Shown: piece by piece, positions 9,261 through 17,539 of the stretch | Position numbering within the stretch: the first letter of the stretch is position 1 | How the letters are laid out: each line of letters starts with the position of its first letter | NCBI RefSeq assembly: GCF_003228315.1 | Contig: NZ_CP029693.1 | Span: 4,863,501-4,927,500 of the forward strand | Origin: Pseudomonas putida | GTDB lineage: Bacteria; Pseudomonadota; Gammaproteobacteria; Pseudomonadales; Pseudomonadaceae | DNA: 64,000 bases | Reading direction: 5' to 3' | Program-made: the position numbers and the translations under genes | The notes under the pieces: model-generated | What the model was told of the DNA's origin: nothing | The model's database searches: none | Seen by the model: the letters and a program-made list of their open reading frames with translations, nothing else

Positions 9261-9337
9261 CTCTGTGAAAACCACCTGTGACTTGATCCAGTCCTGAAAC
9301 CCTCAGGCCTGGCGTCGTCACCATGGTTTTCACAGAG
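9261..9337. repeat. Long imperfect hairpin between the SUI1-like gene and speA
   Basis: CTCTGTGAAAACCA (9261-9274) is exactly complementary to TGGTTTTCACAGAG (9324-9337). A further GTGAC/GTCAC pair lies inside, and a small CCTGA/TCAGG stem sits in the loop. There is no T run after it, so it is not a standard intrinsic terminator. It begins five bases after the SUI1-like stop codon and lies upstream of the probable speA promoter. Confidence 0.7.
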
Positions 9338-9391
9338 CCTGTTCATGACCGGTTTCTAAACTCGTTGCGGTCGACGGGGTCTACTCCCTCG

Positions 9392-9420
9392 TTGATGAAC
9401 CGTCATTTTCATTCTTTAGA
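9392..9420 (+). promoter_or_regulatory. Probable sigma-70 promoter of speA
   Basis: TTGATG (9392-9397), a 17-base spacer and TTTAGA (9415-9420) lie 55 bp before the speA start codon, in a locally AT-rich stretch. Assigned by match to the -35/-10 consensus only. Confidence 0.5.
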
Positions 9421-9474
9421 CTGCGCCGGCCTGATTCCAGGCGACGCACCATGACTTCTTTATAGGGGACTTCG

Positions 9475-11388
9475 ATGTCCGTACGACGCACACGCAAAGA
9501 CGATGGCAGCCAATGGACAGTTGCGGACAGCCGCAGTGTTTACGGGATTCGCCATTGGGGGGCCGGGTATTTCGCGATCAATGACGCCGGTCGCGTCGAA
9601 GTTCGTCCGAACGGTCCGAGCAGCTCGCCCATCGACCTGTTCGAGCAAGTCGACCAACTGCGCAAAAGCGGTTTGTCCTTGCCGCTGCTGGTCCGTTTTC
9701 CCGACATCCTGCAAGACCGCGTGCGTCAACTGACTGGCGCGTTCGACGCCAACATCGAGCGTCTGGAGTACCAGAGCAAGTACACGGCGCTGTACCCGAT
9801 CAAGGTGAACCAGCAGGAAGCGGTGATCGAAAACATCATCGCCACGCAGAACGTTTCCATTGGCCTGGAAGCCGGTTCCAAGCCGGAATTGCTGGCGGTG
9901 CTGGCACTGGCGCCGAAGGGCGGCACCATTGTCTGCAACGGTTACAAGGACCGCGAGTTCATCCGCCTGGCGCTGATGGGCCAGAAGCTCGGCCACAACG
10001 TCTTCATCGTGATCGAGAAAGAATCCGAAGTCGGCCTGGTGATCGAAGAAGCCGCTTCGCTCAAGGTCAAGCCACAAGTCGGCCTGCGCGTGCGCCTGTC
10101 GTCCCTGGCTTCGTCGAAGTGGGCGGACACCGGTGGCGAGAAATCCAAGTTCGGTCTGTCGGCCGCGCAACTGCTGTCGGTGGTCGAGCGTTTCCGCGCG
10201 GCGGGCCTGGATCAGGGCATCCGCCTGCTGCACTTCCACATGGGTTCGCAGATCGCCAACCTGGCGGACTACCAGCACGGCTTCAAGGAAGCGATCCGTT
10301 ACTACGGCGAATTGCGCAACCTCGGCCTGCCGGTGGACCACATCGACGTCGGTGGCGGCCTGGGCGTGGACTACGACGGCACGCACTCGCGTAACGCCAG
10401 TTCGATCAACTACGACATGGACGATTACGCCGGTGTCGTGGTCGGAATGCTCAAGGAGTTCTGCGACGCGCAGAGCCTGCCGCACCCGAACATCTTCTCC
10501 GAAAGCGGCCGCTCCCTGACCGCGCACCACGCGATGCTGGTGGTGCAGGTGACCGACGTCGAGAAGCACAACGACGAAGTGCCGCAGATCGAGAACAAGG
10601 ACGCGCTGCCGGAAACCGTGCAGTGGCTGGTGGACCTGCTGGGTCCGACCGATATCGAGATGGTCACCGAAACCTACTGGCGCGCCACGCACTACATGAG
10701 CGATGTCGCCGCCCAGTACGCCGATGGCAAGCTGACCCTGGCCGAAAAAGCCCTGGCCGAACAATGCTACTTCGCCGTGTGCCGTCGCCTGCACAACTCG
10801 CTGAAGGCGCGCCAGCGTTCGCACCGTCAGGTGCTGGACGAACTCAACGACAAGCTGGCCGACAAGTACATCTGCAACTTCTCGGTATTCCAGAGCCTGC
10901 CGGATACCTGGGCCATCGACCAGGTCCTGCCGATCATCCCGCTGCATCGCCTCGACGAAGAGCCGATGCGCCGCGCCGTGCTGCAAGACCTGACCTGCGA
11001 CTCCGACGGCAAGATCAATCAGTACGTCGACGAGCAGAGCATCGAGACCAGTCTGCCGGTGCACGCGCTGAACGAAGGTGAGGATTACCTGCTGGGTGTG
11101 TTCCTGGTCGGTGCCTACCAGGAAATCCTGGGTGACATGCACAACCTGTTTGGTGACACCGACTCGGTGAACATCTACCAGAACGCCGATGGCAGCGTTT
11201 ACCACGCCGGCATCGAAACCCACGACACCATCGAAGACATGCTGCGCTACGTGCACCTGTCGCCCGAGGAGCTGATGACCCACTACCGCGACAAGTGCGC
11301 CAGTGCCCGCATCAGCGCCACCGAGCGCACGCAGTTCCTCGATGCCTTGCGCCTGGGTCTGACCCGTTCTTCTTACCTGTCTTCCTGA
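9475..11388 (+). CDS. speA: Biosynthetic arginine decarboxylase
   Basis: 637 residues, normal for the PLP-dependent fold-III SpeA family, which converts arginine to agmatine for putrescine synthesis. The PLP lysine is Lys110 in YPIKVNQ; GLEAGSKPELLAVL, HFHMGSQI and the glycine-rich DVGGGLGVDYDG segments are in the expected order, with SESGR and the C-terminal GVFLVGAYQEILGD motif. The ATG is preceded by TAGGGGACTTCG, an acceptable ribosome site. It is monocistronic here, with a probable promoter at 9392-9420 and a hairpin after the stop codon. Confidence 0.96.
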   Translation: MSVRRTRKDDGSQWTVADSRSVYGIRHWGAGYFAINDAGRVEVRPNGPSSSPIDLFEQVDQLRKSGLSLPLLVRFPDILQDRVRQLTGAFDANIERLEYQSKYTALYPIKVNQQEAVIENIIATQNVSIGLEAGSKPELLAVLALAPKGGTIVCNGYKDREFIRLALMGQKLGHNVFIVIEKESEVGLVIEEAASLKVKPQVGLRVRLSSLASSKWADTGGEKSKFGLSAAQLLSVVERFRAAGLDQGIRLLHFHMGSQIANLADYQHGFKEAIRYYGELRNLGLPVDHIDVGGGLGVDYDGTHSRNASSINYDMDDYAGVVVGMLKEFCDAQSLPHPNIFSESGRSLTAHHAMLVVQVTDVEKHNDEVPQIENKDALPETVQWLVDLLGPTDIEMVTETYWRATHYMSDVAAQYADGKLTLAEKALAEQCYFAVCRRLHNSLKARQRSHRQVLDELNDKLADKYICNFSVFQSLPDTWAIDQVLPIIPLHRLDEEPMRRAVLQDLTCDSDGKINQYVDEQSIETSLPVHALNEGEDYLLGVFLVGAYQEILGDMHNLFGDTDSVNIYQNADGSVYHAGIETHDTIEDMLRYVHLSPEELMTHYRDKCASARISATERTQFLDALRLGLTRSSYLSS

Positions 11389-11406
11389 GGTAAGTCCTGC
11401 TCCCAT

Positions 11407-11455
11407 CAGGTTGTCTGAAAATGTACCGAAAGCCTCGGAATTTTCAGATGACCTG
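11407..11455 (+). terminator. Imperfect hairpin after speA, possible terminator
   Basis: CAGGTTGTCTGAAAA and TTTTCAGATGACCTG pair at 13 of 15 positions around a 19-base loop, starting about 19 bp after the speA stop. No long T tract follows, so termination is only suggested. The rest of the 231-bp gap before vgrG shows nothing recognisable. Confidence 0.45.
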
Positions 11456-11619
11456 GTGAGGCAATTCTCTTTTTTCCAGCGAATCGAACTACGTCCTCGG
11501 CTATTTCGGGAATTCGTCCTCTTTTCGCGTAGGTCATTTCCCAAGTTGTATTTCCCCTCTCTACTCGGCCATGCCTCTCGGCGAGAATTCCCGGCCGCCC
11601 CTCCCGTAGAGAATCGCCC

Positions 11620-12933
11620 ATGTTCGATCCAGTCAACGAACCGCCTTTTCGTCTGGACGTAGCAGGCCTGTCCGACGCCTTCGAGGTCCTGGCTTTTACC
11701 GGAAGAGAAGCGATCAGCGAGCCCTTCGCGTTTGAAGTGGATTTGTTGATCAATGACACCACGATCGACCTCGCCAGCCTTTTATACCGTTCGGCCAGTC
11801 TGCACTTCGGGCCGGCGGGGAACAGCGTTCACGGGCAACTGCACGAACTGTTTCAGCGTGACCACCACTCGAAAGTCAGGCTTTGCCATGTGCGCCTGAG
11901 GCCGAAACTGGCGTGTTTGGCCCAACGTTTCAATCAACGCATCTTCAGCGGCCGTTCAGTGCCGCAAATCCTCGACAAGGTACTCAGGCAGCACGGGATC
12001 GCCGGCCACGAACGGCGTTTCGAATTGAGCGGTCAATACCCCCCTCGGGACTTCTGCACGCAGTACCGCGAATCCGACCTGCAGTTTCTTCAGCGCCTGT
12101 GTGCCCGGGAGCGCATTCACTACCATTTTGAACATCGGGCCGCCGGGCACTGCGTCGTGTTCTCCGATCGAAAGGGGCCGTTTCGAGTAGGGGACCTGAC
12201 GCTGTTCAGGCCCGAGGATGAGCTACCGGCAGTGCGTCGTTTCGAAGTTCGACACGGTGCCGACAGCGAATACCCGCAAGCCAATGCTTACTCGGACCTG
12301 GCGACCTTGCGCAGCGGCCAGTCGATGGCGTTGTCCGGTCACCCGATTGCCGAGTGCAATCAGCAATGGCTGCTGACCCATGTGGAGCATCAGGGTCGCC
12401 AGGACCTGTCGATCCCTTACTGCAATCAGGTGCGGGCGGTGCACGGGACAGCGCCGTTTGCATCAGCCCCGAGCCCGGCGCGGCCGGCCATGCACAGTCT
12501 GCAACGGGCGTGGGTGGTGAGCGTTGACGAGCCGCAACCCGCCCGGTCGCGCCCGGTCGCGGTGCAGTTCGATTGGCTGTATGAGGGCGAGGGCGCGGCG
12601 CCAAGTCATTGCTGGTTGCCTTTGGCGTCGCCGCTTCAAGCAGCAGGTGCTGCGCCGCTGCGTGAAGGCACACCAGTGCTGGTGAGCTTTATCGACGGTG
12701 ACCCGGATCAGCCGTTGATCACCGCGATCCTTCACCAGCCGGCACCGCTTGAAGAGGCGCAGCCGCCGTCAACGGAACACTGCCCGCCTGAAGCGTTGCA
12801 GGACTGGCTGCATTCGGGGCAACCATTGCTGATGTTGTGCCTGCTGCCTGGCGGGGGCAGTTTCAATGACTGTGATCAGGCGATCTGTACCTGTCGGGTA
12901 GCGATGCGGCTTGACCGGAGCGGTGCAGCGTGA
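11620..12933 (+). CDS. Short VgrG-type T6SS spike protein without an evident beta-helix needle
   Basis: 437 residues, against roughly 600-700 for most VgrG proteins. The gp27-like part (about 1-300) is recognisable from SEPFAFEVDLL, FNQRIFSGRSVPQILDKVL and FCTQYRESDLQFLQRLCARE. An OB-fold stretch follows (RPVAVQFDWLYEGEG to FIDGDPDQPLITAIL), after which the gp5-like triple beta-helix should begin; instead there are about 60 unrelated residues containing several cysteines and ending RLDRSGAA. VgrG trimers cap the Hcp tube of type VI secretion and carry effectors. Its stop overlaps the start of a DUF4123 adaptor gene (GTGA). No hcp, tss or PAAR gene is nearby. It may be a reduced spike or a decayed one; the frame is intact. 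Confidence 0.8.
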   Translation: MFDPVNEPPFRLDVAGLSDAFEVLAFTGREAISEPFAFEVDLLINDTTIDLASLLYRSASLHFGPAGNSVHGQLHELFQRDHHSKVRLCHVRLRPKLACLAQRFNQRIFSGRSVPQILDKVLRQHGIAGHERRFELSGQYPPRDFCTQYRESDLQFLQRLCARERIHYHFEHRAAGHCVVFSDRKGPFRVGDLTLFRPEDELPAVRRFEVRHGADSEYPQANAYSDLATLRSGQSMALSGHPIAECNQQWLLTHVEHQGRQDLSIPYCNQVRAVHGTAPFASAPSPARPAMHSLQRAWVVSVDEPQPARSRPVAVQFDWLYEGEGAAPSHCWLPLASPLQAAGAAPLREGTPVLVSFIDGDPDQPLITAILHQPAPLEEAQPPSTEHCPPEALQDWLHSGQPLLMLCLLPGGGSFNDCDQAICTCRVAMRLDRSGAA

Positions 12934-13724
12934 GGGCGGTGTACGCGGCCGATGTGCCGCCGCGCTGGTTGCTGCTGGATGTGCCGGGCGCAGCGCAAGC
13001 GGGTGCAATGTTGAGACAACAGGTCGACCCGACTCATTGCTACCGCCTGTTCGAAGGCACCGAATGGCATGCCCTGCGTGAACAGGGGCCGGTGCTGGTC
13101 AACCTGCTCACCTGTCCAATGCTGGCTGATGCCTGCCAGCGTGATGCGCAGCACTGGCGCGGTTTGCTGCTGATCAGTGAAGCGCCTGCGTCGATGCTGC
13201 TGGCGCACCTGCGGCGCATGCTCACCGTCAGTTTCGATCTGCATCATCGAGCCTTGTTGAGCTACTACAGCCCGCAGACCGCCAGTTATTTTTTCGATGC
13301 CTGTGACGCTGTCGAGCTGAGTCGCTGGATGGGGCCGATCAAGCAGATGCGCTGGTTTGGCGGTACCTGGGCAGACCGCGCGGCGGGTTATCAGGGCTGG
13401 CAGATGTTGCTCAATCCGGGGCTGGCCGTCAGTCCCCTGGCCGTCGAAGAAACCCTCAGCCAACGGCAGCGGGAAAAGCTGCAAACCTGCCTGCTGGAGC
13501 AATATGCCTGGCACTGGAGCCGGTCCACCTCCACCGATTACGCCCGGCTCTGGACCCATTTGCAGGAGGGCCTGGCGCTGGGTTTCAGCGAACGCCCGGT
13601 GCTCGATGGCTGGTTGTGCTTGCGCCTGCGCCACCCCGATGCGGTAGCTGCGCAACCCTCGGGGCGAACCCAGCAGGAGCGGCTCGACTGTTTGCGCAAC
13701 CGCTGGCAGAGCAATAAGCCTTGA
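12930..13724 (+). CDS. DUF4123 protein, probable T6SS effector adaptor
   Basis: 264 residues. The segment from about 10 to 150 (WLLLDVPG, YRLFEGTEW, GPVLVNL, GLLLISEAP, LLAHLRRMLTV, LLSYYSPQTASYFF) matches the DUF4123 pattern of Tap/TEC adaptors, which load effectors on VgrG. The C-terminal part (about 160-264) is helical and unassigned. The GTG start overlaps the vgrG stop by four bases, so translation is coupled. Adaptor genes usually sit between vgrG and the effector, but here the next gene, 11 bp away, is a convergent MATE transporter, so the cognate effector is missing or encoded elsewhere. Confidence 0.78.
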   Translation: MRAVYAADVPPRWLLLDVPGAAQAGAMLRQQVDPTHCYRLFEGTEWHALREQGPVLVNLLTCPMLADACQRDAQHWRGLLLISEAPASMLLAHLRRMLTVSFDLHHRALLSYYSPQTASYFFDACDAVELSRWMGPIKQMRWFGGTWADRAAGYQGWQMLLNPGLAVSPLAVEETLSQRQREKLQTCLLEQYAWHWSRSTSTDYARLWTHLQEGLALGFSERPVLDGWLCLRLRHPDAVAAQPSGRTQQERLDCLRNRWQSNKP

Positions 13725-13735
13725 GCACTGGCGAT

Positions 13736-15082
13736 TCAGTGCACGCCCGTGAACCAGCCGTCATTGCGCCGCAGGCGCCAGGCGATGAGGCCCAGGGTCA
13801 GGCTGCGCAGCACCATGAACAGCAAAAAGGTTATCCACAGGCCATGGTTGCCAAAACCTTGCAGCACCCAGCCGAACGGCACCAGCATTGCCACCGTGAG
13901 CAGCATGCCGTTGCGCATTTCCCGGGCGCGAGTGGCGCCAATGAACAGCCCGTCCAGCAGGTAGCTCCAGACTGCGATCAGCGGCAGCGCGGCAAGATAG
14001 GGCAGGTAGATGAACGCGGTATCGCGCACGCTGGCAATGTCGGTCTGCATCTCGATGAACAGGTGCCCGGCCAGCAGGAAAAACACGGCAAATCCCAGGC
14101 TCGCCAGTAACGACCAACCGCAGGCCACTACCAGCGAGCGGCGCAGGGCATCGCGGTCGCGAGCGCCGATGGCATGCCCGCACAGGGCTTCCACGGCGTG
14201 GGCCAGGCCATCGAGGGCATGGGCGGTCAGCAGCAGGCCATTGAGCAGCAGGGCGTTGGCGGCGACGGTGGCATCACCCAGTCGCGCACCCTGCACGGTG
14301 ATCAGAAAAAACACCGATTGCAGCGCCAGGCTGCGCAGGAAAATATCGCGGTTGACCGCCAGCAACGGTCGCCAGCTTTGCCACAGCCGCAACGCCGCCC
14401 AAGCGATATGGCCCGGGTAAGCTTGCAAGGCCTGGCGCGTCATCAGCAGGCCGATCAGCGCGCCGGTCCACTCGGCAATCACCGAAGCCCGGGCCGCACC
14501 CACCACCCCCCATTCCAGACCGAGGACAAACCACAGGTTCAGCGCGATGTTGACCAGGTTGGTCGTCAGCAGAATCACCAGCGGCGCGCGGGCGTTTTGC
14601 GTACCGAGGAACCAGCCCACCAGCGCATAACTGGCCAGCGCCGCCGGCAGGCCGAACAGCCGCGTATGGAAGAACTCGCGCGTCATCTGGTCCAGTTCCG
14701 CCGAAGGCTGCATGAAGTGCAGCGCCACCCCGCTCAACGGCACGCCCAGCGCACCCAGGACAATCGCCAGCCCCACGGCCAGCAACAGCCCCTGCAACAA
14801 AATCTGCCGCAACGCCGCGCCGTCCCCGCGCCCGGCAGCCTGGGCGGCAAAACCGGTGGTGCCCATGCGCAGAAAACCCACCGCCCAGGCCAGAAAGGTA
14901 TAGAGACTGGCCCCGACCGCGACGGCACCGAGTTGATGGGCATGGGGCAAATGACCGATGACAGTGCTGTCGACCAGCGCCACCAGCGGCACGGAAATAT
15001 TGGAAAGAATCATCGGCGCCGCCAGCGCCCAGACCCGACGATGGGTAGGACGGTCGCGCCAGTCGGCAATCAGGTTGGACAT
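13736..15082 (-). CDS. MATE family efflux transporter, DinF-like
   Basis: 448 residues with about twelve hydrophobic segments in two halves, as in MATE proteins, which export cationic compounds using Na+ or H+ gradients across the inner membrane. The start of the first half (RRVWALAAPMILSNISVPLVALVDSTVIGHL) and the GTTGFAAQAAGRGD segment fit the DinF branch. The ATG at 15082 was chosen because AAGGAG lies eight bases upstream; an in-frame codon 24 bases earlier has no such site. Substrate unknown. It converges on the DUF4123 gene. Confidence 0.9.
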   Translation of the reverse strand: MSNLIADWRDRPTHRRVWALAAPMILSNISVPLVALVDSTVIGHLPHAHQLGAVAVGASLYTFLAWAVGFLRMGTTGFAAQAAGRGDGAALRQILLQGLLLAVGLAIVLGALGVPLSGVALHFMQPSAELDQMTREFFHTRLFGLPAALASYALVGWFLGTQNARAPLVILLTTNLVNIALNLWFVLGLEWGVVGAARASVIAEWTGALIGLLMTRQALQAYPGHIAWAALRLWQSWRPLLAVNRDIFLRSLALQSVFFLITVQGARLGDATVAANALLLNGLLLTAHALDGLAHAVEALCGHAIGARDRDALRRSLVVACGWSLLASLGFAVFFLLAGHLFIEMQTDIASVRDTAFIYLPYLAALPLIAVWSYLLDGLFIGATRAREMRNGMLLTVAMLVPFGWVLQGFGNHGLWITFLLFMVLRSLTLGLIAWRLRRNDGWFTGVH

Positions 15083-15143
15083 GCGGGCTCCTTGAGGAGC
15101 GGGCATTGTAGCTGCGAACTCAAGCTACAAAACAATGAGATCA

Positions 15144-15235
15144 CTGTAGGAGCGAGCCTGCTCGCGATAGCGGTATGTCAGCCAATAGCGATGATGGATG
15201 TGATGCCGCCATCGCGAGCAGGCTCGCTCCTACAG
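15144..15235. repeat. REPIN, 90-92-bp class
   Basis: Inverted REP arms CTGTAGGAGCGAGCCTGCTC ... GCTCCTACAG around an interior beginning GCGGTATGTCAG. It lies between the MATE gene and a small membrane-protein gene. Confidence 0.93.
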
Positions 15236-15248
15236 GGGATTTGTGGCG

Positions 15249-15542
15249 CTAGTGCATGATCCAGCTCAGCAGCCACAACCCCAACATCAACCAGATCAGC
15301 CCCATGATGATCGACGCATTCATGAACGCGCGGATGGCTGACCAGAGCAGCACCAGGCCGAGGATCAGCACGGCGATGCTGATGATCGAGGTGTCCATGC
15401 CCAGCGCCCGGGACAGGCCGTCGACAAAGTTGCTGCTGGCACGGCTGACCATCTGGAACAGGCCGCTGAGGGCGTCAACGATGAAGCGGATGACGGTGCC
15501 GAGCGCCTGGCCGAGCCATTCGAAAAAACCTTCTACCTGCAT
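15249..15542 (-). CDS. Small hypothetical membrane protein
   Basis: 97 residues. The N-terminal half is amphipathic (FFEWLGQALGTVIRFIVDALSG); the C-terminal half holds two closely spaced hydrophobic helices (SIISIAVLILGLVLLWSAI and ASIIMGLIWLMLGLWLLSWI). The ATG at 15542 has a modest AGGAC site upstream. The gene lies between two REPINs. I do not recognise a named family; similar small proteins are common in pseudomonads. Confidence 0.7.
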   Translation of the reverse strand: MQVEGFFEWLGQALGTVIRFIVDALSGLFQMVSRASSNFVDGLSRALGMDTSIISIAVLILGLVLLWSAIRAFMNASIIMGLIWLMLGLWLLSWIMH

Positions 15543-15626
15543 GGAATGAGTGTCCTGATGAATTCGAGTGTTGGGCCATTGAGCACGGTGGTGAGACCCC
15601 CACAAGCATAGAAGGTTGCGCAGAAC

Positions 15627-15716
15627 CTGTAGGAGCGGGCCTGCTCGCGATAGCGGTGGGTCAGGAGAATACAGGTTGCCTGTTACTCACCCATCGCGAG
15701 CAGGCTCGCTCCCACA
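15627..15716. repeat. REPIN, 90-92-bp class, left arm variant
   Basis: Left arm carries GAGCGGGCCTGC instead of GAGCGAGCCTGC; right arm ends GCTCCCACA. The interior starts GCGGTGGGTCAG. Together with the REPIN at 15144 it brackets the small membrane-protein gene. Confidence 0.9.
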
Positions 15717-15811
15717 AAAGCACCCACAAAAAAACAACGCCAGCCGTTCAATCTTTGTCACTTGCCATCCCCCGCCATCCCCCCGAAGCTATACGCCTTC
15801 AGGAGAGCCCG

Positions 15812-16114
15812 ATGAACCTTGTTGAACTGACCGAACGCCTGCACGCCATCCGTGACCGCAATGACTGGCGGCAATTTCACAGCCCGAAAAACCTGGCCAT
15901 GGCCGCCAGTGTCGAAATGGCCGAGCTGGTGGAGATTTTCCAGTGGCTGACCGAAGACCAGTCCAAACAGTTGCCTGCCGAGAAGCTCGCCCATGCCGGG
16001 CAGGAGATCGGCGATATCGTGCTCTATCTATTGCTGCTGTGCAGTGAGTTGGGCCTGGACATGAATGAAGTGGTACGCAGCAAGCTGGCCGACAGCGAAC
16101 GGAGGTTCAGCTGA
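15812..16114 (+). CDS. MazG-like nucleotide pyrophosphohydrolase
   Basis: 100 residues, a single all-helical MazG-type unit. The metal-binding acidic residues are visible in VEMAELVEIFQW and, after a short gap, EIGDIVLYLL (the EXXE...EXXD pattern). These enzymes hydrolyse (d)NTPs to monophosphates and pyrophosphate; the dCTPase/RS21-C6 branch has this size. AGGAGAGCCCG precedes the ATG. The last base of its stop codon is the first base of the cmoM start, so the genes are translationally coupled. Confidence 0.88.
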   Translation: MNLVELTERLHAIRDRNDWRQFHSPKNLAMAASVEMAELVEIFQWLTEDQSKQLPAEKLAHAGQEIGDIVLYLLLLCSELGLDMNEVVRSKLADSERRFS

Positions 16115-16863
16115 TGAGCGACCGTCATTTCGATCAACTGGCGACGCGTTTCGCGGAAAAAATCTACGGCGGCGCCAAAGGCGCGATTCGACTGGCCGTG
16201 CTGCAGGCCGACCTCGCCGAAGCCCTGCCGGATCGCCCGCTGCGGGTGCTGGATATTGGCGCGGGTCTTGGCCATATGTCGTTGTGGCTGGCCGAGCGTG
16301 GGCATCAGGTGACACTGGCCGAGCCGGCCGAACCGATGCTCGAAGGCGCCCGCCAGCGCTTCGCCGAAGCCGGGCAAACCGCAACTTTCATCCAGGCACC
16401 CTGGCAGGCGCTGCTCGGCCAGCTCAACGAACCTTACGATCTGGTGCTGTGCCACGCCGTGCTGGAATGGCTGGCCGAACCCCACGCGATCCTGCCGGTG
16501 TTGCATCAACTGACCAAGCCCGGTGGCTGGTTATCGCTGGCGTTCTACAACCGCGATGCGCTGGTGTATCGCAACTTGCTCAAGGGCCACTTCCGCAAGC
16601 TGCGCAAGAACGACATGGCGGGTGAAAAACAGAGCCTGACCCCGCAGCAGCCACTTGATCCACGGGAGCTGGCGGCGCAACTTGAAGGTCTGTGGCAGGT
16701 CGAAATACAGAGCGGGGTGCGGGTTTTTCACGATTACATGCCCGTGGAATTCCAGGCGCGCGCCGAGTTGCTGGACTTGCTCGAAATGGAGCTGGCGCAC
16801 CGCCGCCACCCAAGCTTTGCCGGGCTTGGGCGTTACTTGCACTGGATCTGTCGGCCGGTCTGA
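16114..16863 (+). CDS. cmoM: tRNA 5-carboxymethoxyuridine methyltransferase
   Basis: 249 residues, the size of E. coli CmoM (formerly SmtA), which methylates 5-carboxymethoxyuridine at the tRNA wobble position using SAM. The start DRHFDQLATRFAEKIYGGAKG, the SAM loop VLDIGAGLGHMS (45-56), FCHAVLEW-like segment (LCHAVLEWLAEPHAILPVL), LSLAFYN and VRVFHDYMP all follow the CmoM pattern from end to end. It overlaps the MazG-like gene by one base. Confidence 0.93.
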   Translation: MSDRHFDQLATRFAEKIYGGAKGAIRLAVLQADLAEALPDRPLRVLDIGAGLGHMSLWLAERGHQVTLAEPAEPMLEGARQRFAEAGQTATFIQAPWQALLGQLNEPYDLVLCHAVLEWLAEPHAILPVLHQLTKPGGWLSLAFYNRDALVYRNLLKGHFRKLRKNDMAGEKQSLTPQQPLDPRELAAQLEGLWQVEIQSGVRVFHDYMPVEFQARAELLDLLEMELAHRRHPSFAGLGRYLHWICRPV

Positions 16864-16875
16864 TCGGAGTTTGAA

Positions 16876-17484
16876 ATGAAGAGTCGTTCAGGGTTGCTGC
16901 TGATCTGCCTGGGACTGGCTGCCTGCGAGGGCACCAACCCGTACGTGGCGTCCTCCAACCCGATTCCCCCGGCGCCGCCGCAGGCCGCCACCACCTTCGA
17001 CCGCAGCGCTTATCCGGCTGCGCCGCGAGATTACGGGCGCTATCGCAGCTGGGCGTGGCTCGATGGTCACCTGCCGCCGGGCACCAGTTGGGCGGACTCG
17101 GAGCAGGTTGCCGAAGCCGTCAGCAATGCCCTCGATCAACGGGGGTTGCGCCCACTGCATGACAATCACCCGGCCGATCTGTTTGTCAGCGCCGACCTGC
17201 GCCTGGAAACCCGCCTGCGTCAGGTTCAGGACGACTATGGCGCTTATGGCTATAGCGGTTACAACGGCTATGGTCCCGGCTACGGCATGTACGGCTCGGT
17301 GCCGGTCGTGCGCACCTATTCGGAGCAGGTTGTGGTGGTGCACGTGAACTTGTTCGACGCAAAAAGCGGTCAGCCGGTGTGGAGTGCCAGCGCCGAAACC
17401 GGTCATCGCGGTACCCAGAGTCAGCAAGTGGACGCCATTCGGGAGGCTGTGGAAAAGGCAATGTCGGCGTATCCTCCCAGTTAG
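16876..17484 (+). CDS. DUF4136 lipoprotein, copy 1
   Basis: 202 residues with a lipoprotein signal (LLLICLGLAAC, Cys at about 17) and the DUF4136 pattern (DYGRYRSWAWLDG, AVSNALDQRGLRPL, DLFVSADLRLETR, VVVHVNLFDAKSGQPVWSASAE, AIREAVEKAMSAYPP). A Tyr/Gly-rich insert (YGAYGYSGYNGYGPGYGMYG region) lies in the middle. The family is found on the outer membrane of many Proteobacteria; function unknown. It starts 12 bp after cmoM and is followed 55 bp later by a paralogue. Confidence 0.85.
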   Translation: MKSRSGLLLICLGLAACEGTNPYVASSNPIPPAPPQAATTFDRSAYPAAPRDYGRYRSWAWLDGHLPPGTSWADSEQVAEAVSNALDQRGLRPLHDNHPADLFVSADLRLETRLRQVQDDYGAYGYSGYNGYGPGYGMYGSVPVVRTYSEQVVVVHVNLFDAKSGQPVWSASAETGHRGTQSQQVDAIREAVEKAMSAYPPS

Positions 17485-17539
17485 CTTCTTGTAGATAAGA
17501 AGCATTTCGCTGGTTCATGTCTTCATCCGGAGAATCATC

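Noticed and set aside
9460..11544. 694-codon open frame opposite speA
   Set aside because: Antisense shadow of a complete arginine decarboxylase gene; His/Val/Gln-rich with no domain.
11620..12933. Prophage tail gene
   Set aside because: The pattern is VgrG with a DUF4123 adaptor; no other tail, capsid or integrase gene is near.
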